A DNA stretch of 64,000 bases from Triatoma infestans (GCA_011037195.1 JAAEAF010006423.1:18386-82385), one strand, 5' to 3'. Positions 1-9,429 are shown, counted from the first letter of the stretch. Notes: generated by a model not told the origin, from the sequence alone. Numbers and translations are program-made.

Positions 1-118
1 TCGTTGTGGTTTGTACTAAGTTCGTGAGTTGGTGGACATTGCATGCATTCTTCTCGTTCCAACTTCTGTTTCATTAAGTCTAGTGTGTCCGTGATTGATA
101 TGGAGGTGTATGATGTAT
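1..118 (-). repeat. Inverted fragment of the Penelope RT region
   Basis: This stretch is the reverse complement of about 1834-1943, covering the RT segment upstream of the GMGHP motif, with only a few differences. It abuts the upstream direct repeat of the same element in opposite orientation. Confidence 0.8.
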
Positions 119-126
119 GGATGTGA

Positions 127-620
127 AAGAATGACTGGAATTTCTTAATTCTTTGGAACTGGAAAAACTTAATTTAATTATATAAAAAATCGTTCAGTTT
201 TAAACGAATGAATGAATTTTAAAATGTTAGTTTAATCGTTGTTTAATTTTATTTAGATTTATTTTGTGTATCTTATTTTTTATTTTTGTATATTCTTAAT
301 ATTTTGGTTAGTTAATTGTGAAATAAGTCTCCCTCCAACCACAGAGTTTAAAGATTAGACCCCCGCGTCCACTGTAAGAAAAGAATTTGCCCTTTAACAA
401 CCCAAACACGTGTTTTCCCACCCATCTGGCCACATCCCGTTACCTAGTTTAAGAGTTTAGTATTTAAGAATACACCTCAGTTAGTGTGACACTAAGTCTC
501 TGTACGAGTCTGTGTTGGCACACTGTCTGAAGAACGCATCCTGAAGATGGGCAACGTCCGAAACCGGTCGATGACCACAAAATGAAGCAGGCTACCACGG
601 AAAATGTCTCTGATGCTTTC
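127..620 (+). repeat. Upstream long direct repeat (pseudo-LTR) of the Penelope-like element
   Basis: The AT-rich first half and GC-richer second half recur at about 3556-4047 in the same orientation with small indels. The second half contains a hammerhead-type ribozyme and ends just inside the predicted coding start. Between the copies the ATG at 582 has become ACG in the downstream repeat, so only the upstream copy could start the protein. Confidence 0.8.
537..573 (+). ncRNA. Hammerhead-type self-cleaving ribozyme, copy 1
   Basis: The core CTGAAGA is at 541-547 and GAAA at 560-563. Stem I pairs CATC (537-540) with GATG (570-573). Stem II pairs GGGC (549-552) with GTCC (556-559) around loop AAC, including one G-U pair that is G-C in the other copies. 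Stem III is the self-complementary ACCGGT (563-568) with no loop. The predicted cleavage is after C569. An extra T (548) sits between the core and stem II. Small hammerhead variants of this shape are known from Penelope-like elements, and a loopless palindromic stem III implies that two RNAs must pair to form the active site. Activity is inferred, not shown. Confidence 0.75.
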
Positions 621-1097
621 CAGCTCTGCGGAACCAACCACCACAACAAATATGGAGCCAGTGAGGCTAAGTATTTTAACAATTTCTACAATTTAACCTC
701 AAAAATATACAATATTAAAGCCAATATTTACTTCAACAAACAATGTCTTAGTCGCAAGGTTACACCTAAATACGCTACCATCAACATAAAAGCTAACACA
801 CCCGCAGCACGAAAAACAATTATCCAAGCACAGAAAATCTGGATTAAAAACGAAATACGTACACTTTACCAAAAAAAGGAAAAACTAAACAGACAGCTGA
901 AAGACACACACATTGAACTTGCCAATCAATACCCTAGTTCAATCTTTAATCATTACTACAACCAGATAAGTGACAAACTTACGAAACAAATGGAACGTAA
1001 ATACAAAACACTAAACAAAAAACTCGACAACCTCCAAAAATCACAGAACACTCAATACAAAAACAACAAACCCAGGCATTCCACCCACGAACTGTAA
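582..1097 (+). CDS. Penelope-like polyprotein, N-terminal part (frame 1 of 3)
   Basis: This is the amino-terminal, lysine-rich and partly coiled-coil part of the Penelope polyprotein. It has no recognised catalytic motif, as expected for the region before the RT. The ATG at 582 lies only 12 bases after the predicted ribozyme cleavage point, so a cleaved transcript would begin almost at the start codon. The stop at 1095-1097 follows a frameshift: from about 1091 the coding sense continues in another frame into the RT. An equivalent intact element would read through here. Placement as part of the polyprotein is inferred from continuity with the RT frame. Confidence 0.6.
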   Translation: MKQATTENVSDAFQLCGTNHHNKYGASEAKYFNNFYNLTSKIYNIKANIYFNKQCLSRKVTPKYATINIKANTPAARKTIIQAQKIWIKNEIRTLYQKKEKLNRQLKDTHIELANQYPSSIFNHYYNQISDKLTKQMERKYKTLNKKLDNLQKSQNTQYKNNKPRHSTHEL

Positions 1098-2638
1098 ACC
1101 TCACAAACATTACGTTTACACCAATCGAAACCGAACTTCTAGACAAGGGACTTAAATACAATCTCAAGAGCACGAACCACACCAAGAACATTGAACAACT
1201 TGCCATTGACACTGAACTTGCGATAACTTTACTACCTCACGGTGAACAGGAACACGCTCGCCATATCGCCGCAAACATAATAAAAGACTTACAGAAACAA
1301 CAAACGCACAGTAACGCAGACGGACAAGAAGAAAGAACTGCCGGTAGAATACGGAAAAAACTCAAAGATAATAACCTTATAATCACAAAAGCCGACAAAG
1401 GGAACAGCACGGTAATAATGACACACGACGACTACGTAAACAAAACCCTAGAATTCATAAACAACAATACATATACACAACTCAAAAAGGACCCAACAAA
1501 AAACTTCCAACAACAAGTAAAAACTGCTATAAAGAACGCAACACTAGTAATACCACCCCGCGAAGCCTTCAAATATACTTGCATGAACCCCGCAGCACCC
1601 ATTCTAAATGCACTCCCAAAAATACACAAACCCAATATTCCCATCAGACCCGTCGTAAACTACACAACGGCACCAGCATACAAGTTGACACAGCATCTGG
1701 CAGCGGTAATAAAAAACAAAGTAAAACTGAATGACACTTACAATATAAGAAACACACAACACCTAATCCAGTTAACAGAAAATATAAAACTCACCCCCAA
1801 TTCCCGTTTGCTGTCCCTTGACATTACCAACCTATACACCTCCATACCAATCACGGACACACTGGACTTAATGAAACAGAAGTTGGAACGAGAAGAATCC
1901 ATGCAATTCGTCCACCAACTCACGAACTTAGTACAAACCACAACGACACAAAACTACTTTAGATTTAACAAGTTCTACCTCGCTACCGACGGACTGGGAA
2001 TGGGGCACCCCACATCGGCCATACTATCAGAAATATTTATACAAAACATGGAGGAAACTTACGTACCCAAACTGAAAGAGGAGTTCGGCGTAACGTTTTA
2101 TGCACGATACGTGGACGATTTATTCCTCATACTGCAAAACGACATAGACGTAGACAAAATAGTACATTACCTTAACAACATAAACAAGAAAATAAAATTC
2201 ACATACGAAAAAGAAACGAACAACACCCTCAACTTCTTGGACATGAAACTCACAAGAACCGACCATAAAATAGAGTACGGAATATACAGAAAAGCAACTA
2301 CATCGGATGCTATCATACCGCACAATTCCCACCACCCCACCCAACACAAACTAGCTGCACTTAGACACCTAACGAACAGACTTAAATACACACCCCTCAC
2401 ACCCGCGAACCACACACAAGAATTGCAGACAATCTACAAAATAGCTGAAAACAATGGGTACAATACAAACATCGTTAATAAACTCCTCAAAAACGAACCA
2501 CACCACCGAAATAGGACTGACAAAAAACAGCAGACAAATTCGCCACATTCACATATATTGGAAGCCACACGTACAAACTCACCAATTTTTTCAAAAAACT
2601 GGCCATTAAGACATCCTTCCGGACAAACAACAAATTAG
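1091..2638 (+). CDS. Penelope-like reverse transcriptase (frame 2 of 3)
   Basis: It encodes the RT that copies the element's RNA into DNA at the target site. The frame is open from before 1091; an internal ATG lies at 1418. Before it come the residues ITKADKGNSTVIM, characteristic of the N-terminal part of Penelope RTs. Later motifs are LPKIHKP and RPVVNY, SLDITNLYTSIP, GLGMGHPTSAILSE and the catalytic YVDDLFLI (about 2108-2131), followed by NTLNFLDM. These match Penelope-type and telomerase-like RTs rather than LINE RTs. The stop at 2636-2638 is an artefact of a frameshift near 2520-2560; the linker and GIY-YIG domain continue in another frame. All RT motifs are intact. Confidence 0.88.
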   Translation, partial: TVNLTNITFTPIETELLDKGLKYNLKSTNHTKNIEQLAIDTELAITLLPHGEQEHARHIAANIIKDLQKQQTHSNADGQEERTAGRIRKKLKDNNLIITKADKGNSTVIMTHDDYVNKTLEFINNNTYTQLKKDPTKNFQQQVKTAIKNATLVIPPREAFKYTCMNPAAPILNALPKIHKPNIPIRPVVNYTTAPAYKLTQHLAAVIKNKVKLNDTYNIRNTQHLIQLTENIKLTPNSRLLSLDITNLYTSIPITDTLDLMKQKLEREESMQFVHQLTNLVQTTTTQNYFRFNKFYLATDGLGMGHPTSAILSEIFIQNMEETYVPKLKEEFGVTFYARYVDDLFLILQNDIDVDKIVHYLNNINKKIKFTYEKETNNTLNFLDMKLTRTDHKIEYGIYRKATTSDAIIPHNSHHPTQHKLAALRHLTNRLKYTPLTPANHTQELQTIYKIAENNGYNTNIVNKLLKNEPHHRNRTDKKQQTNSPHSHILEATRTNSPIFSKNWPLRHPSGQTTN

Positions 2639-3012
2639 GCAAAAAACTCCGCACTCGTACCGAGTTCACTGACGTGTATGACAGCAGTGGGGTCTACGAG
2701 TTGAAGTGCCCGGACTGTGACAACATTTACGTGGGGCAGACCGGCAGAAAAATCAAGGAACGATTTACCGAACACATCAAATCATACAAATACAACAAAG
2801 TTGACTCAAATTACGCCAATCACCTAAAAACTAACAAACACAAACCCGATGACATAACGACCACGATGAAACTAATACACTCTGGCCACAAAGGACGACG
2901 ACTTGACATAGTAGAACAACTCGAAATATATAAACGAAAAACACAAAACTTAATAAAAGAACAGACAAAATTTGCTAGTGAACCATTATTCAGAACCCTC
3001 TTCCCACAATAG
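2521..3012 (+). CDS. GIY-YIG endonuclease domain of the Penelope-like element (frame 3 of 3)
   Basis: This carboxy-terminal domain nicks target DNA for insertion. Signature residues are GVYELKCPDCDNIYVGQTGR (about 2689-2748), a GIY-YIG variant with a CPDC cysteine pair, followed by R/E residues (KIKERFTEH) and NHLKTNKH. The frame is open from 2521, directly after two stops, and overlaps the end of the RT frame. This shows a frameshift rather than a separate gene. It ends at 3010-3012, followed by an AT-rich 3' part and the downstream repeat. The domain appears complete. Confidence 0.85.
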   Translation, partial: QKTADKFATFTYIGSHTYKLTNFFKKLAIKTSFRTNNKLGKKLRTRTEFTDVYDSSGVYELKCPDCDNIYVGQTGRKIKERFTEHIKSYKYNKVDSNYANHLKTNKHKPDDITTTMKLIHSGHKGRRLDIVEQLEIYKRKTQNLIKEQTKFASEPLFRTLFPQ

Positions 3013-3555
3013 CAACAGAAACACAATTACACACGCAACAAATAGTTCTTAAATAGATTTTAAGTTTAAGTTTAGTTTTAAATCTACTATGCATATATAA
3101 CTTTACTAGTTTAGATATATATATTAAAAAAAAAAAAATGTTTGGATGTTTTATTGAGTAAAAATATGTTGGATGATGTTATATTGGGTATTTGGATGAT
3201 GTGACATGGTTTGTGGGATGCATAATAAAAAACTTAATTATATAAGAAAACATAATTAGGTATACATGCTTGCGAGGATGTGAGCGTTGCGTGCAAAAGG
3301 GAAAGAATGACTGGAATTTCTTAATTCTTTGGAACTGGAAAAACTTAATTTAATTATATAAAAAATCGTTCACTTTTAAACGAATGAATGAATTTTAAAA
3401 TGTTAGTTTAATCGTTGTTTAATTTTATTTAGATTTATTTTGTGCATCTTATTTTTTTATATTTTTGTATATTCTTAATATTTTGGTTAGTTAATCGTGA
3501 AGTAAAGCCCCCTCCAACAACAGCGTGTGTATGTGAAAAATATTTGGATGTTTTA
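3013..3555 (+). repeat. Penelope 3' untranslated part with an extra partial repeat
   Basis: This AT-rich non-coding sequence contains poly(A)/(TA) tracts near 3110-3140. A copy of the first half of the direct repeat lies at about 3305-3520, so this half is present three times in the element. Confidence 0.6.
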
Positions 3556-4047
3556 TTGAGTAAAAACTTAACAACCGGGGAAAACTTAGTTTAATTATAT
3601 AAAAAATCGTTCAGTTTTAAACGAATGAATGAATTTTAAAATGTTAGTTTAATCGTTGTTTAATTTTATTTAGATTTATTTTGTGCACTGTTTTTATATA
3701 TTTTTTATTTTTTGTATATTTTAGTATTTTGGTTAGTTAATCGTGAAGTAAGTCTCCCTCCAACAACAGAGTTTAAAGATTAGACCCCCGCGTCCACTGT
3801 AAGAAAAGAATTTGCCCTTTAACAACCCAAACACGTGTTTTCCCACCCATCTGGCCACATCCCTTTACCTAGTTTAAGAGTTTAGTATTTAAAAACACAC
3901 CTCCTCAGTTAGTGTGAAACTAAGTCTCTGTACGAGTCTGTGTTGGCACACTGTCTGAAAAACGCATCCTGAAGATGGGCGAACGCCCGAAACCGGTCGA
4001 TGACCACAAAACGAAGCAGGCTACCACGGAAAATGTCTCTGATGCTT
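3556..4047 (+). repeat. Downstream long direct repeat of the Penelope-like element
   Basis: It matches 127-620 in order and orientation, including the ribozyme, and ends at the same point inside the former coding start (ACG in place of ATG). The sequence then changes abruptly to R300-like DNA. Confidence 0.8.
3965..4002 (+). ncRNA. Hammerhead-type self-cleaving ribozyme, copy 2
   Basis: The core CTGAAGA is at 3969-3975 and GAAA at 3989-3992. Stem I is CATC (3965-3968) with GATG (3999-4002). Stem II is a perfect GGGC/GCCC (3977-3980 and 3985-3988) with a GAAC tetraloop. The palindromic stem III ACCGGT is at 3992-3997, with cleavage after C3998. The stem II change relative to copy 1 (GTCC to GCCC) keeps pairing. 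Confidence 0.78.
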
Positions 4048-4059
4048 CTAATATATATT

Positions 4060-4536
4060 AATATTATGTAGATATAGAACGATATATTATATTGAAATAA
4101 TACTTATTATTGGAATTTTCCCAGCAGAATGTTTCAAATATAAAGGTATTTGGATACCTTTACAATGATTGGTATTTGTATACATAGTGTACGAAATTAG
4201 AAAAAAAAAAAAAAAAAAAAATTGGTTTTGGAGCCGTTTTTGAAAAATTAAAAAAAAAAAAAAACTAAAACATTCAGTAAAAGTCCGCCTTTGCGGTTAA
4301 TGGATTTTGCCCTAAAATCTTCGTGTCGCAGATATTGTGTTCAGTACCTAAATATAGTACCAAGTTTTTGAGCTATCTGCCGCAATTTTTCCTCGATATT
4401 TTGAGATATTTGCGGGTTTTTGTTTTTTTGTGATATTTCGTTCTCACACATACACGCACACACACTACACATTACGATATAACACATAACGATTTACTAA
4501 AAACATTTCTTTTTTCCCAGGAGTAAGGGAAAGTAT
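4060..4536 (+). repeat. R300 repeat, right-hand part
   Basis: It shares the R300 landmarks: AATTTTCCCAGCAGAATGTTTCAAATA, an A-rich block, CATTCAGTAAAAG, an AC-rich block, and the terminal GGAGTAAGGGAAAGTA at about 4520. The left part was displaced by the Penelope insertion. Confidence 0.6.
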
Positions 4537-4889
4537 GGTTAAAAGATATGATTAACTTAATTATTATTGTTTATTTCTTAAATTTATATTGTATATATAA
4601 ATAATACTATATATATATAATATATAAATAAGTACATTTAAATAAAGTTCTCGATATTAGGTTAAGTGATAATATTGGAAGTAAGCGAGAAAGTTTAATC
4701 GTAACTTGGGTTTAATGTTTCGGAAAACTTGTCTCCACTTTTCTCATTGGCGGATGGGCCACGCGGAGCCCCCCCCCCACTTTCTCTTTCTAGCCTTAAT
4801 AACTATGTAAGTTGTACAGACACACAAGTTTGTGCCGAACTTTAAATTTACGGTAGCGCTTCATTAGACGGTGCTGGTAAAGTGGAAAG
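4537..4889 (+). other. Unassigned AT-rich sequence upstream of the candidate promoter
   Basis: AT-rich DNA to about 4680, then more mixed sequence with a C-run near 4770. No coding or repeat signal was recognised. It may be the upstream region of the small gene that follows. Confidence 0.4.
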
Positions 4890-4897
4890 TATAAAAG
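4890..4897 (+). promoter_or_regulatory. Candidate TATA box of the small host gene
   Basis: TATAAAAG is a canonical TATA element. A start about 30 bases downstream would fall near 4920 and give a 5' UTR of about 65 bases that includes an (AC)n tract. No other core element can be proved from sequence. Confidence 0.4.
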
Positions 4898-4918
4898 CAA
4901 CCCTTCGACTCTTCTTAT

Positions 4919-4919
<1 letters not shown>

Positions 4920-4949
<30 letters not shown>

Positions 4950-5014
4950 AACACACACCAATACAGTGTTGGTTATGAAAAACTATGGCTGTAGCATTTA
5001 ACAAGGATGTAGTT
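4920..5014 (+). CDS. Candidate first exon of a small unknown host gene
   Basis: The proposed coding part is 4985-5014, encoding ten residues (MAVAFNKDVV). It has A at -3 and G at +4 around the ATG and ends at the excellent donor GTAAGAGT (5015). Phase 0 agrees with the exon at 9304, which must start just after an in-frame TGA. A short overlapping upstream ATG at 4975 opens only eight codons. The link to the downstream exons is an inference from promoter, donor and phase; another first exon could exist. Confidence 0.35.
4927..4960 (+). repeat. (AC)n microsatellite
   Basis: A dinucleotide tract inside the proposed 5' UTR. A (GT)n tract lies just inside intron 1 at about 5021-5036, so the two could pair as RNA. 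Confidence 0.8.
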
Positions 5015-5036
5015 GTAAGAGTGTGTGTGTGTGTGT

Positions 5037-5924
5037 TAGAGAGAGACAGAGAAGGCTTGATGGGCAAACCAAGAGACATTCCGATAGCTTCCACTAAACT
5101 AAGCAGTTAAATACTCTACCACATTTTCGCGCGCCGCTAGATCCTTTATTAAGCTCTGCTACACATAAAAACAAAGACTTAGGTACATAGAAGAGCTATA
5201 GTGAACAGCGAGTGTATGTTTTCCTACACTTTAGGCTAGCCAACGGTATTCTAGTTCCCAGGGTATCAGTTAAGTGGACAACTATTACAAATACTCTACT
5301 AGTTTACCCAACTAGACAATAAGAGTGGGAGGGAATTGTTTTTCCCGCCAAAATAAACTTTTCCCACTCAAACTGAAACATATACACACGCACACAAACA
5401 CACACATACACACACACAAAACCTCACACTTCATACTACTCTCTACGGAGTCAGCCTACGGATTCTGTGCGGTGCTAGGTACAGTCAACTTCTAGCCAAA
5501 CTACATTTTCCCATTGTCCAGGGATTTAGTTGCAAAAGTTTAGCCCTCCGCTTGGGTTACTCTTTCCCTATTCAGTTGACTTGTATCACCCCCTCCCTTT
5601 GCAGTATAAACTCCTAGTGTACCTTGCCATCTAGAGGTACATGATGCAAGCATTTACTAGAACTTTGCGCCTAATACATAAAGTCCATAAATCTTAATAT
5701 ATTTTGTTACATTACGTTATGTTATGTTTTACACTATGGATAATGTCTATTTACAAACTGTATATAAATAATAGTAAATAAGTTGTATTTCCCTAGTAAA
5801 GACAAGCATCTGGTTTTCTAAATTTCTACATATTTCAATGCTGTTAATGTACATTAATATTAAATAGATGGCAGAACCATGAATTGAATGATAACGTGAT
5901 TTTTTCATAAAAAGGACAAAATAC
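5037..5924 (+). other. Unassigned intron-1 sequence
   Basis: Mixed sequence with AC-rich tracts near 5385-5420 and no long open frame or recognised transposon motif. AT-rich from 5690. Confidence 0.4.
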
Positions 5925-6243
5925 TGGAAAAATGCTTCAAATAAAAGTGATAGGCATTTATAGATGCATAGCTAGTATGCAATGTTTTAGAGAAAACCGC
6001 TGGAGCCGTTTTTCGAGAAAAATCACGAAAACTAAATAAAATAAAAAAACATTCAGTAAAGTCATGCACTTCCAGGCACTTCCGGTTAATGGTTTTTTTT
6101 TGTCTAAAACTTGATTTACAAATCCGGTGATTAGCACATAAAAGTGAGAATACCAAATTTGAACTTTTTGTGATTTTTCAATTTTAGAAATATTTTTGTT
6201 TAGAAAAAAAAGACGCACATACAGATCATTACGTAAAAAAAAA
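5925..6243 (+). repeat. R300 repeat, right-hand part
   Basis: It contains GCTTCAAATAAAAGTGATAG, GGAGCCGTTTTTCGAG, CATTCAGTAAAG and CACTTCCGGT (6077-6086), then an A-run leading straight into the left end of the next copy. Confidence 0.65.
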
Positions 6244-7204
6244 AAAAAAAATCTGGTGTGAAACACTCACACAACTTTCTCTTACTCCAGTCCTCAAAAT
6301 TATAATTGACAAATTTTGAAGCTAGTGTAACCAAATTTAATGAAATTCGTCAAAATTGAAAAAACTGTTCAGTAAAAACCCACTTCCGGTTAACTAATTT
6401 TCTTGAAACTCGGAATTTTGGCCATCTATTTATTTCTAATTAATTTTGTTTGGATGATAGAATTGTATGATAGCACTTAAGAGAAAAACTTAACCCCATC
6501 CGTCCTCCAAAAGTGCCCCTAAATGAATTTTCCCAGAGAAATGTTATAAATAAAAGTTATACATCTTTGTATGCTTAGTGTATATAGGATGTTTCTAGAA
6601 AATCGTCGGAGCCATGTTTTACAAAATCGCGAAAAAGTGAAAAAAAAAATCATTTAGTAAAGTGGTAAAGTAAAGGCACTTCCGGTCATCCGATTTTCTT
6701 CAAACTAGGAATTTCAACAACATATTTAATTCTAATTAACATTATTTAGATGATAGAATTATCTAATAAACTGAAATAGCACTTTAGATGAATACCTAAT
6801 CTCACCCCTCCCCCAGAAGTGCCCTTATATGAATTTTTACGGAGAAATATTTTAAATAAAAGTTGTTGCTGTTAGTATGTGTAGTTGATATACGAAGTTT
6901 GAAGTAAATCGTTGGAGCCATTTTTGAAAAAAATCGTAAAAACGTAAAAAAAAGCAACTAGTAAAGTGGTACTTCCGGTTGAGGAATTTTGACAGATGAC
7001 CCACTGTCGGATCCTATGGTGATAACTAAAGGAATATCAAGTTTGAACTGTCTACGATTTTTCGTTTTTGAGCTATGCTGTTCACATACACACACACCAT
7101 TTGCTAAAAACCACTGTATTGTACTCAGGGGATCTCAAAACGGATATTTCCGGTGAAAACTCAATATCGAAAATTTGACACGAGGAGTAAGAGAAAGTAA
7201 ATAT
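6244..7204 (+). repeat. R300 element, complete copy with three internal units
   Basis: The left end is GGTGTGAAACACTCACAC followed by ACTTTCTCTTACTCC; the right end is GGAGTAAGAGAAAGTA, the inverse of the left 15-mer. Inside, CACTTCCGGT or TACTTCCGGT recurs at 6381, 6677 and 6970, spacing 296 and 293, each followed by a similar block (TTTTCTT-AAACT-GGAATTT, AATAAAAGTTGT, GGAGCCATTTTTGA, AGTAAAGTGGT). Short (AC)n lies near the right end. There is no open frame. A partial repeat of the right end follows at 7205-7275. Confidence 0.7.
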
Positions 7205-7275
7205 TCTTTTGTATCCAGGAGATACAAAAAAAGGGTATTTCCGATAAAAACTCAAATTCGGAAAATTGACACGAT

Positions 7276-7879
7276 CTCTATTACCTTCCAACTAAAACAA
7301 AGTATGATAGACTAAAAGAAAGTATGAAACACTCACATGATATTGACTGCACTTTTACAACTTCTCCTCTACGAAAGTCTATAAAAGAATAGTATTTCTC
7401 AAATAAATTTTGCAGAGCTCCTGAAGAAGGGCACCACCAACAGTACCAGAAATCATTTTTCTTTAAAAAACTGTCCATTGCCGTATAAATATCTCATTAT
7501 GATTAAGTTTATATTTTATTAAATATATATTTTGTAGAATTTGTATGCATTCCCAAATTCCATGGTATTTTATGTGTTCAAATCTAGATATTTAAAAAAA
7601 AAAATACATTTGTTTATAAAATTAGATTGAATAAATATTGAGGGGACGTTGCAATTTTGAATGCGAAAAATGGGGGATATATAAAAATAAAAAGTTTGGA
7701 AATTACTATATTGAAGGGTTCCGGTTGCGCATTGAAGTAGGTACTGGCGGCGTCTGGTCTACAATGCAGCCCAGCTATATTCACGCAACAATCGTCCACA
7801 ATGTCGCTCTCATGTTCTCTTTAAGAACCAACAAATGAAGTGAAGCGAAAAATACAAGTTTTTTTAAGAATAAAGTTTG
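7276..7879 (+). other. Unassigned sequence with R300 end fragment
   Basis: A degraded R300 left-end motif (GTATGAAACACTCACATGA) occurs near 7320. The rest is AT-rich. The 66-codon frame at 7638 shows no recognisable motif. Confidence 0.35.
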
Positions 7880-8700
7880 TCTTCTTCTTCTTCTCAAGCT
7901 TTCTCCCTATTCAGGGTTCCTTGCCCCAAGTAACCATTTTTTCAGGTCCAAGGCATCGTCTTCGCATAAACCTCTCGCAGACATTACTTCGCGCACCTGT
8001 GCGAGCCAGCTAGCTTTTGGCCTTCCTCTCCTCTGTCTACCGGGAGGTTGCGACCAATATGTTTGTTTAGGAAGGCGCGAATCTTCCACCATTCTCAAGA
8101 TGTGTCCAAACCACAGCAATCTTCTCTCATCAATTTTGTCGAGGATTGTCTTATTTGCTGCAACTATCTCTCTGATGGTAGCGTTTGGAGTTCGATCGAG
8201 AATCGTTTTTCTTAAGCACCTCCTCCAAAACCCCATTTCCGAAGCATTTAGAGAACTTCGCTATCACAGTCCAAGACTCCGAACCATACAGACGTACGTT
8301 TTCTACTAAGGAGGCATATATCTTGTGCTTAGTAGGAATGCTCACGTCGCGGCTCCATAATACGGAATGCAGCATCCGCATCACTGCTCTCCCCTTTCCT
8401 ACTTTCTCCTTAACGTCCTCGGAACAAGTTCCATTCTTATTTAGAATAGATCCAAGGTACTTGACCCTGGAACATCCCTTTATTATTTGTCCTGAGTCCA
8501 ACATCAGGTTTGGCATGTCTGAATGGCCTACAACTAAATATTCTGATTTATTTAAATTAATTTCTAGGCCCCATTTCGGACACTCTTCCATTAATTTCTT
8601 AGTCATATAGCTGGCGTCCTCTGCGTCTTGCGCGACAATGACTAGGTCGTCTGCGTAGCTTAGAGAGTAGACAGTCCCATGCTCTAATGAGACACCCATT
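7880..8700 (-). pseudogene. 5'-truncated RTE-like LINE, RT C-terminus and 3' tail
   Basis: Reading on the minus strand, the fragment begins near the RT catalytic motif (SYADDLVIVAQDA, about 8630-8660). It continues through WGLEINLNKSEYLVVG and VKYLGSILNKNGTC, and then the C-terminal block FWRRCLRKTILDRTPN, LLWFGHILRM and PPGRQRRGRPKASW that many arthropod LINEs share. Two frames are used (8151-8699 and 7907-8236), so at least one frameshift is present. The 3' end has an (AAG)n tail at about 7880-7895. It is truncated at its 5' end by the usual incomplete reverse transcription. The clade is judged RTE-like from the C-terminal block; this is not certain. Confidence 0.8.
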
Positions 8701-8818
8701 TTTTCCCATTTTTTTCACAATAAAGTTTGTCAATTATAATAAAAATGTTGAAAATGTGTGGGGATGGGTCCGCAACATCAGGTATTTTATCCGTCTTAGC
8801 ATGCATATTGATTTTGTT

Positions 8819-8854
8819 CCTGACCGGTTTCGGATTTTCATCCATCGTCAGAGC
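8819..8854 (-). ncRNA. Hammerhead-like motif, second Penelope family
   Basis: On the minus strand the core CTGACGA (complement of 8845-8851) is followed by an extra T, stem II GGAT-GAAA-ATCC, then GAAA and the palindrome ACCGGT (8823-8828) with cleavage expected at the C complementary to 8822. Stem I is weak (two or three pairs), so activity is less sure than for the first family. Confidence 0.5.
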
Positions 8855-8976
8855 AAATTCACCAAGTTCGTGTAGAGATTTCACTTCAACGTAATGTTTC
8901 TGTACACTCACACTTTGTGCGAGGAAAAGTGTGAGTGTACGTTGAAGTGAACTCTCTACACGAACTTGGTGAATTT

Positions 8977-9015
8977 GCTCTGACGATGGATGAAAATCCG
9001 AAACCGGGTCAGGAA
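8977..9015 (+). ncRNA. Hammerhead-like motif, damaged inverted copy
   Basis: The core CTGACGA is at 8980-8986 and GAAA at 9000-9003. The stem III palindrome is broken by one inserted G (ACCGGGT), so this copy is probably inactive. Confidence 0.45.
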
Positions 9016-9303
9016 CAAAATCAATATGCATGCTACGACGGATAAAATATCAGATATAATAGAAACGATTGTTACATTAAGAGAAAGTCATATGAATGTA
9101 ATCACAAACATTTTATCACGAAATAAAAGCTCTGAAAAGGGCAAATTTTTCTCTTCAAAGAAGTGAATTTAAGAAAAAAAAACCATCGTCAAGATATGTT
9201 TTACAAAATCTGTTGGTCCACCTGTCAATGAAATAACGTTCTTAAAAAAAATAGTAAACCTTTATTTTTAGTCAATAATTGTACGTACGATTATTGTTGA
9301 CAG

Positions 9304-9429
9304 CTGCATGGACTGAGAAGGTTAATGCAAGGTAATGATGCTACAGCACCTTTAGGCAATAATTACAGGCCCCCACAACCACTTCATCATCGGCCCCTCA
9401 GGACCAACATTGATTTCAACGTCAAACAG
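9304..9429 (+). CDS. Internal exon of a small unknown host gene
   Basis: This 42-codon exon is bounded by acceptor TTGACAG (ending 9303) and donor CAG|GTAAAT (9430). An in-frame TGA at 9298 just before the acceptor means it can only be coding as a spliced exon. It begins LHGLRRLMQG and ends IDFNVKQ; it is proline- and asparagine-rich (NNYRPPQPLHHRPLR) with no signal peptide or membrane segment. The codon use looks more balanced than the surrounding AT-rich DNA. It ends in phase 0, matching the exon at 25940. No family is recognised. Confidence 0.55.

Larger units (their letters stand above)
1..4047 (+). mobile_element. Penelope-like element with flanking direct repeats
   Basis: The unit contains a reverse transcriptase followed by a GIY-YIG endonuclease, the domain order of Penelope-like elements. 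It lies between two long direct repeats (about 127-620 and 3556-4047); a third, partial copy of the AT-rich half lies at about 3305-3520. Bases 1-118 are the reverse complement of about 1834-1943 of the same element, so an inverted RT fragment caps the 5' side, an arrangement seen in this class. The right end stops inside an R300-like AT-rich sequence that resumes at about 4048. The left edge of the window cuts the inverted fragment, so the true left border is unknown. Only two frameshifts break the coding region, which suggests fairly recent insertion. Confidence 0.85.
8705..9056. mobile_element. Inverted pair of Penelope-type termini
   Basis: About 8787-8927 and 8928-9050 are inverted copies of the same 120-130 bp terminus, from ATGCATATTGATTTTGTTCC out to a GTGTGAGTGTAC joint near 8905-8940. 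Each arm carries a hammerhead-like core next to CCGAAACCGG, as in the Penelope element at the start of the window but from a different family. The spacer is only about 15 bases, so the RNA would form a long hairpin. Confidence 0.6.

Noticed and set aside
1432..2669. Several minus-strand frames of 60-82 codons opposite the Penelope RT
   Set aside because: They are shadows of the well-supported plus-strand RT and show no motifs.
5385..5420. CRISPR-like or regularly spaced repeats in AC-rich tracts
   Set aside because: They are plain dinucleotide microsatellites without unique spacers, and the genome is eukaryotic.
7638..7838. A 66-codon frame as a host exon in intron 1
   Set aside because: No acceptor or donor fits the phase needed between 5014 and 9304, and no motif is visible.
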